DNA of 36,172 nucleotides from Anammoximicrobium sp032229885 (lineage in GTDB: Bacteria; Planctomycetota; Planctomycetia; Pirellulales; Pirellulaceae), in contig JAVYAJ010000145.1 of the NCBI GenBank assembly GCA_032229885.1, positions 1-36,172 on the forward strand. Direction: 5' to 3'. Shown piece by piece: positions 32,060 through 36,172 of this stretch; positions within the stretch are counted from its first letter, which is position 1; every line of letters starts with the position of its first letter. A model generated the notes under the pieces. The model had not been told where the DNA came from and did not search any database. It was given only the letters and a program-made list of their open reading frames with translations. The translations under genes and the position numbers were made by a program.

Positions 32060-35000
32060 TCAGCCGTCGCGTTTGTCGTGTCGCGGATCGCGTCGCCACG
32101 TCACGCCCGGGCGCCCCAGACGGCCGCTGGGGGCAAGGTGCGGCTGGGGAAAGCCGGCGCTGGGCGCCGCCGCGCCCGTCGCTGCCTCGGCGTCCACGGC
32201 CAGCGCGGCGGTCGTTCGCGGCGTGCGCACGCGGCGCGGCGTGGGGCGTTTGAACAGCGATCCCAACGGTCCCGCCAACAAGGCGGGCGTCATGATCAAC
32301 TGGGCGATCATGCCGGCGTACAGGATGCACAGCATGAGATAGCCAAAACGTTGGGTCGGCGTGAACGTGCTGAGCGCGAACACGGACAACCCCAGTCCGT
32401 TGATCGACGCGGCCTGCACGGTCGGCAACGCGCAATGGCGATAGGCGTCCATGATCGCTTGCTTACGGCAGCCGTGCTCCTGATAGCTGTGTCGGAACCA
32501 CGTCAGATAATGGATCGTATCGTCGACCGCGATGCCCAGGGCGACGCTGGCGGTCATCATCGACCCGACGTCCACATTGATGCCCAACAGGCCCATCGTT
32601 CCAAAGATCGCCACGACCGGCAACACGTTTGGCAGCATCATCAGCAGGCCCGCCGGGATGCTGCGCATCAGCCAGATCATGAACGGCGTGATCGTCACGA
32701 AGGCCCAGAACGTGCTGGTGATCAGGCTCTCCAACAGCGAACGCTGCGCCTTGTAGACCAGCGGCACGACGCCCGTGTACACGACCTGAATCGGATCGCC
32801 TCGTTGGGCGGCCGTCTCGGCCTGGGGCGAACTCGGATCGAAGTCGTGCTGGCGCGCGTCCACAAAAATTCGGGCGTGCTGGCGGATGAAGTCCACGTCG
32901 TAAGCTGGATTGTCGGACACCAGCACCACGCAGTCGAACTTCTTGTTCAATACGGCGCCCCAGGTTTCGGACGTATAGAAGCCGGGCTCGGTCGAGATCT
33001 TGTCGGGGTTGTGCCAACAGCCGGATTTGGCGTACACCCCGGCGCAGGTCATCAAATCCTTGAGCGTCTGCGAAAACAACTGGGTTTGGTCGATCGAGTC
33101 GGATGAGGCGACCGGCACATCGCGCAGATCGGCTGGATCCAGCGAATCGTCGCGGGCGGTCGCGCTGTCCAGATCCGCGGCCGGCGCCGGACGCGGGGAC
33201 GCGGGCTGGCTTTCCGCCGGGTCGCTCGCTCCCAGAAACGCGACCCGTGACTTGAGGAACCCTCTGTCTCCGCTGTAGGCATCGAGCTCGTCCAGGACGC
33301 GCTCGCGGAAATGGTAGGCCGACAACACGGGCTCGACGACCCGCTTCAGCTCGCCGACGAACAGGCCGTAGTCGATGTCGCGCAGCGCATCCACGCGGAG
33401 GCTGATCCGCCACAACTCGCTGCCCACGTTCGGGTCTCGCTGCGGACCGGAGGCCGGCGGATTGGTCCCGCGATCGATCCGTAGATAATCCGTCGCCAGG
33501 TACTCGGCGCGATGCTCCGCGAGCTTGTGATTCATGACCGAACGGACGGGGTCGCGCAGCGTGGGATATCCGGGCGGCGGCAAGTCCGGGGCAAATGTCG
33601 GCACGGACAGCGCCCGGCCCACCACGTTCTGCCCTCCCGCGCCCAAATGCTGGTCTACCGCGTTCTGGATCCGGGCCGCGATCTCGAGCCGCTCGAGAAA
33701 GTTCAATTGCAGCCTCTGGCGGCGCAACGCCTCGGCCTCGGCGTCCGCGTCATCTGTCGAGGTCGAATGGCTTGCGTCGCTCGGCGTGTTTGCGGCAACG
33801 TCCGAGCGGATCATCTCCGGGCGGACGCGAACCACCAATTCCATCGGCACCAGCTTGGTCAGATGCCGTTCCAGCCAGGTGTAATCCTGGATGATCTCTG
33901 CCTTCCGATCAAAGAACTTGATCAGATGGACGTTCGTGTGGATCGCGAACACGCCCAGCGCACAGCCGCCGAACACCAGGGCGAAAACCAGGCTGACCCA
34001 CACCGCGCGGCGGACGATGAACGCTCCGATTCGCTCGAACAACCGTTCCACGCCCAGCTCGAATGCGCTCGGCTGGATGCGCTCTTTGGGCCTCGCGGCG
34101 TTGTGCATCCGAGGCGGCCACAACTGGAGCGCCGACGGCAGCAGCATAAACAGCAGCCCGAGCGTGGCCATGACCCCGATCGCGCCGTAGATCCCAAAGT
34201 TGCGGATCGGCGATAGATTGCTGGTCGACAGCGAAGCCAAACCCATCGCGGTCGTTCCCGCGCACATCAAGGCCGCTTTGCTGCCCAGCCGGACCATCGT
34301 GCCCGGCGCGTCGGCTAATCCGCCCGCGTAGACGGTGTTCCGGTAATAATTCGTCAGATGCAGCGCGCCGGAGATCGCGAGCACGTACACCAGCGACGGC
34401 ATCGACATCATGATGGCGTCCACGGTCCCGCCGGTCCACCAGACCATCGCCAGGCTGTTCGCCGCGGCCAACCCACCGATGGAGAACAGGATCAGCGTCA
34501 CGCGGACGCTGCGCACGAGGAACAACGACAGACCGATGCCCACGATCGCCGACAGGACGATCAACCGGGCGAGCGTGATCTGGCCTTCTTCGTCGATCGC
34601 CACGTTGTCGACCGGCGGGCCGCCCAGTTTCAGATCTTCGGCGGAAATGCCGCATTCGACCGTGGCCAGGTATCGCAGGCGACCTTGAGGCCGTCCCATC
34701 ACCTCGCGCCCGATCACCCGCCGCAGATCGCGTTTGCCCGCTTCGCTGAACGTCAGGATGAGGCAGGTCTGCTTGCCATCTTCCGCGAACAGCGCCCCGG
34801 TCAACCGCTCCATCGCCTTGCGACGGGCTTCCTCCGCCGCGTGCGCATCATCGACGCCCAACGGCCACAGGGGGCCGTCTTTGCGCGACAGTTGCGCCAA
34901 CGTATCCGGTCCCGTCGTCAGGGATTTGAACAATCGCGCGCTGATCAATTCGGGGTTGGCATGGAACGCGTTGGGCTGATCCGGCGTGGGCGGCAGGCCA

Positions 35001-35698
35001 AAGGTCGCGATCAGATCGCCGTCCGCCTCGATCTGCCCCAGCACCTTTGCGCGAAACGTGCGAAACAACCAGTTCAACGTGTTGCTACGGCCCGACCAGC
35101 GATACAGCTCGCCTCTGGGCGTGATGAAATACCACAGATCTTGGTCGCCCTGCAGCCACTTTTCACCCCGTTTGCCCCAGTTCTCGAAATAGTCGCCGAC
35201 CGGCGTCAAGCCGAGCTGGTCGGCCAGTTCTCCGGCGCGTTGGCGATCCGCGGCCAGCCGCTCGTCCGCGGTCAACTGCTCGAACGGCTTGCGAGCCGTC
35301 ACAGCCCTCGGCACGGTCGCGGTCGCATCTTCGTGCTGCTCGGGCGGCGCAACCTGCTGGCTGATTCGGTCCACCAGTCTGTGGTATCGCGGATCGTCGA
35401 CCGAGCAGCCGGGCCAGGTGACGACCACGAACTGCTCGCCCATGAAGTGACGGCCGAACCATTCCAGTTCGGCCGTTTCCAGGAAATCGGATGGCAGCCA
35501 ATCCTTCACGCGGTTGGTCATCCGCTGCATGGACATCCGCGCCCCGCGCAGCGCAAAAGGGGCGAAAAATAGCACGATGCAGACGACTAGCAGCGCGTAA
35601 CGCGCGAAGAATGAGCGCTTCATAACCAACATTCGATCCGCCATCGGGTAACTGGAATAACTCAGATTACCTTTCCTATCGACCAACATCCATGCCAA
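32060..35698 (-). CDS. RND/MMPL superfamily transporter
   Basis: A 1212-residue membrane protein with the RND/MMPL two-fold layout: TM1 near 33-50 (YALLVVCIVLFFAPF), a large periplasmic domain to about 375, a five-helix bundle (about 378-545), TM7 near 580-600, a second large periplasmic domain, and a final five-helix bundle. The last bundle contains VGSMMTASVALGIAVDDTIHYL, the conserved acidic helix of this superfamily that is linked to proton coupling. About 12 helices are visible in total. The second periplasmic domain has a Ser/Asp-rich insert. No membrane-fusion or outer-membrane partner gene is adjacent, which fits MMPL/hopanoid- or lipid-type exporters more than tripartite drug pumps. 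Substrate is unknown. The best-supported start is TTG at 35696-35698; ATGs further in are possible. Confidence 0.87.
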   Translation of the reverse strand: MAWMLVDRKGNLSYSSYPMADRMLVMKRSFFARYALLVVCIVLFFAPFALRGARMSMQRMTNRVKDWLPSDFLETAELEWFGRHFMGEQFVVVTWPGCSVDDPRYHRLVDRISQQVAPPEQHEDATATVPRAVTARKPFEQLTADERLAADRQRAGELADQLGLTPVGDYFENWGKRGEKWLQGDQDLWYFITPRGELYRWSGRSNTLNWLFRTFRAKVLGQIEADGDLIATFGLPPTPDQPNAFHANPELISARLFKSLTTGPDTLAQLSRKDGPLWPLGVDDAHAAEEARRKAMERLTGALFAEDGKQTCLILTFSEAGKRDLRRVIGREVMGRPQGRLRYLATVECGISAEDLKLGGPPVDNVAIDEEGQITLARLIVLSAIVGIGLSLFLVRSVRVTLILFSIGGLAAANSLAMVWWTGGTVDAIMMSMPSLVYVLAISGALHLTNYYRNTVYAGGLADAPGTMVRLGSKAALMCAGTTAMGLASLSTSNLSPIRNFGIYGAIGVMATLGLLFMLLPSALQLWPPRMHNAARPKERIQPSAFELGVERLFERIGAFIVRRAVWVSLVFALVFGGCALGVFAIHTNVHLIKFFDRKAEIIQDYTWLERHLTKLVPMELVVRVRPEMIRSDVAANTPSDASHSTSTDDADAEAEALRRQRLQLNFLERLEIAARIQNAVDQHLGAGGQNVVGRALSVPTFAPDLPPPGYPTLRDPVRSVMNHKLAEHRAEYLATDYLRIDRGTNPPASGPQRDPNVGSELWRISLRVDALRDIDYGLFVGELKRVVEPVLSAYHFRERVLDELDAYSGDRGFLKSRVAFLGASDPAESQPASPRPAPAADLDSATARDDSLDPADLRDVPVASSDSIDQTQLFSQTLKDLMTCAGVYAKSGCWHNPDKISTEPGFYTSETWGAVLNKKFDCVVLVSDNPAYDVDFIRQHARIFVDARQHDFDPSSPQAETAAQRGDPIQVVYTGVVPLVYKAQRSLLESLITSTFWAFVTITPFMIWLMRSIPAGLLMMLPNVLPVVAIFGTMGLLGINVDVGSMMTASVALGIAVDDTIHYLTWFRHSYQEHGCRKQAIMDAYRHCALPTVQAASINGLGLSVFALSTFTPTQRFGYLMLCILYAGMIAQLIMTPALLAGPLGSLFKRPTPRRVRTPRTTAALAVDAEAATGAAAPSAGFPQPHLAPSGRLGRPGVTWRRDPRHDKRDG

Positions 35699-35968
35699 AT
35701 GTCACCTCAGCACGCCGCTTCATCCCGTGCTTGTAAGGGATAGGCCGCACAACCGCCAAAGTTTGGCGAGTCTCTCACGGCTCATCGGCCCGCGTGATCA
35801 GGGTGACCGAGGGCTGGATCCGCGGGGCCGTGGAAACCGGCTGTCGATGCAATCTGGCAGAGAAAAACGCGTGGGGAAGATGCGGCGACCAGCGCCGCCT
35901 GCGAGCGGACTGGACATTCGAGTGCGTTGTCCAATCCTAACGCGGGCCAGTGCCCGCAACCCAAGAAT
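35699..35968. other. intergenic, upstream of the RND gene
   Basis: About 270 bases with the promoter side of the RND gene. No gene or known repeat copy was recognised before the R3 element begins at 35969. Confidence 0.4.
35703..35708 (-). promoter_or_regulatory. ribosome binding site supporting a TTG start of the RND gene
   Basis: On the minus strand GAGGTG (35708-35703) lies four bases before TTG at 35698-35696. The ATG three codons later (35689) is too far for this site, and the later ATGs lack one. Confidence 0.5.
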
Positions 35969-36172
35969 CTGTTTGGCCGAAGGCCTCCGATCACCGTAGC
36001 CTGGGGCAACACCCCAGGGCTGACGCCGCGCGTGTGCCTCTGTTGGCCGAAGGCCATATTCATGCGGGCCACGGCGACACGTTGATGTTGGCCTTCGGCC
36101 AACACGGTTGCTGTCGTCTCTGGCTCCTGGGGCGTTGCCCCAGGCTACGTTGGTGATGGCCTTCGGCCAACA
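35969..36172 (-). repeat. dispersed repeat R3, copy 2 plus a partial third copy at the window edge
   Basis: 35969-36100 on the minus strand matches 29309-29440 over the full 132 bases with about 12 mismatches. A further partial unit at about 36127-36172 repeats the CCTGGGGCGTTGCCCCAGG hairpin and the GGCCTTCGGCC palindrome and runs off the window, so a small cluster of R3 units may continue outside. Confidence 0.85.

Overview
The window looks like a stretch of planctomycete chromosome (probably Pirellulales or a close relative). This is inferred from the high GC content, the loose gene packing with roughly kilobase spacers, the large Ser/Thr kinase with an extracytoplasmic tail, and an HTH plus receiver-like protein of a type common in that phylum. 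The spacers also carry several dispersed repeat families whose spurious translations (for example TRSVSEG) are familiar from planctomycete genomes. No rRNA, tRNA, phage, IS transposase or CRISPR array was recognised.

Layout. 0.3-3.2 kb: a metzincin-type metalloprotease that looks 5'-truncated (minus), divergent from a secreted LamG-like protein, a small zinc-ribbon protein and a basic protein of unknown function (plus). 3.2-4.1 kb: a spacer with hairpins and no convincing gene. 4.1-8.5 kb (minus): a secreted penicillin-acylase-type Ntn hydrolase and a CoA-disulfide-reductase/rhodanese fusion. 8.5-9.2 kb: a repeat-filled spacer. 9.2-13.6 kb (plus): an M24 peptidase, a CsrA-receiver fusion and a long NfeD-type membrane protein. 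14.0-19.8 kb (minus): GNAT acetyltransferase, a glycosyltransferase-methyltransferase fusion, a GT4 glycosyltransferase and a Ser/Thr kinase with a beta-helix tail. 20.2-26.9 kb (minus): a beta-CASP metallo-hydrolase, a LOG-family protein, an HtrA-like protein with PDZ domains that has lost its catalytic residues, and 4-alpha-glucanotransferase MalQ. 27.9-28.5 kb (plus): an HTH plus receiver-like protein between two spacers with possible structured RNAs and a clear intrinsic terminator. 29.7-31.2 kb (plus): moaC and a trans-polyprenyl diphosphate synthase, 8 bases apart. 31.25-31.8 kb: a frameshifted gene remnant cut off by a dispersed repeat. 32.1-35.7 kb (minus): a 1212-residue RND/MMPL transporter. 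The window ends in another repeat.

The strongest novelty candidates are the CsrA-receiver fusion (10588-11361), which could couple a phospho-relay directly to mRNA binding, and the HtrA-PDZ-PDZ-alpha/beta-hydrolase protein (22461-24479), in which both enzyme modules appear dead. Next come the NfeD protein with two degenerate ClpP-like domains, the composite repeat (8879-9090 and 31628-31819) that borders a broken gene, and a leader with two exact copies of a heptamer competing for one complement (27452-27515).

Limits: all family calls come from motif recognition by eye without database searches. Start codons were chosen from Shine-Dalgarno-like sequence where visible.
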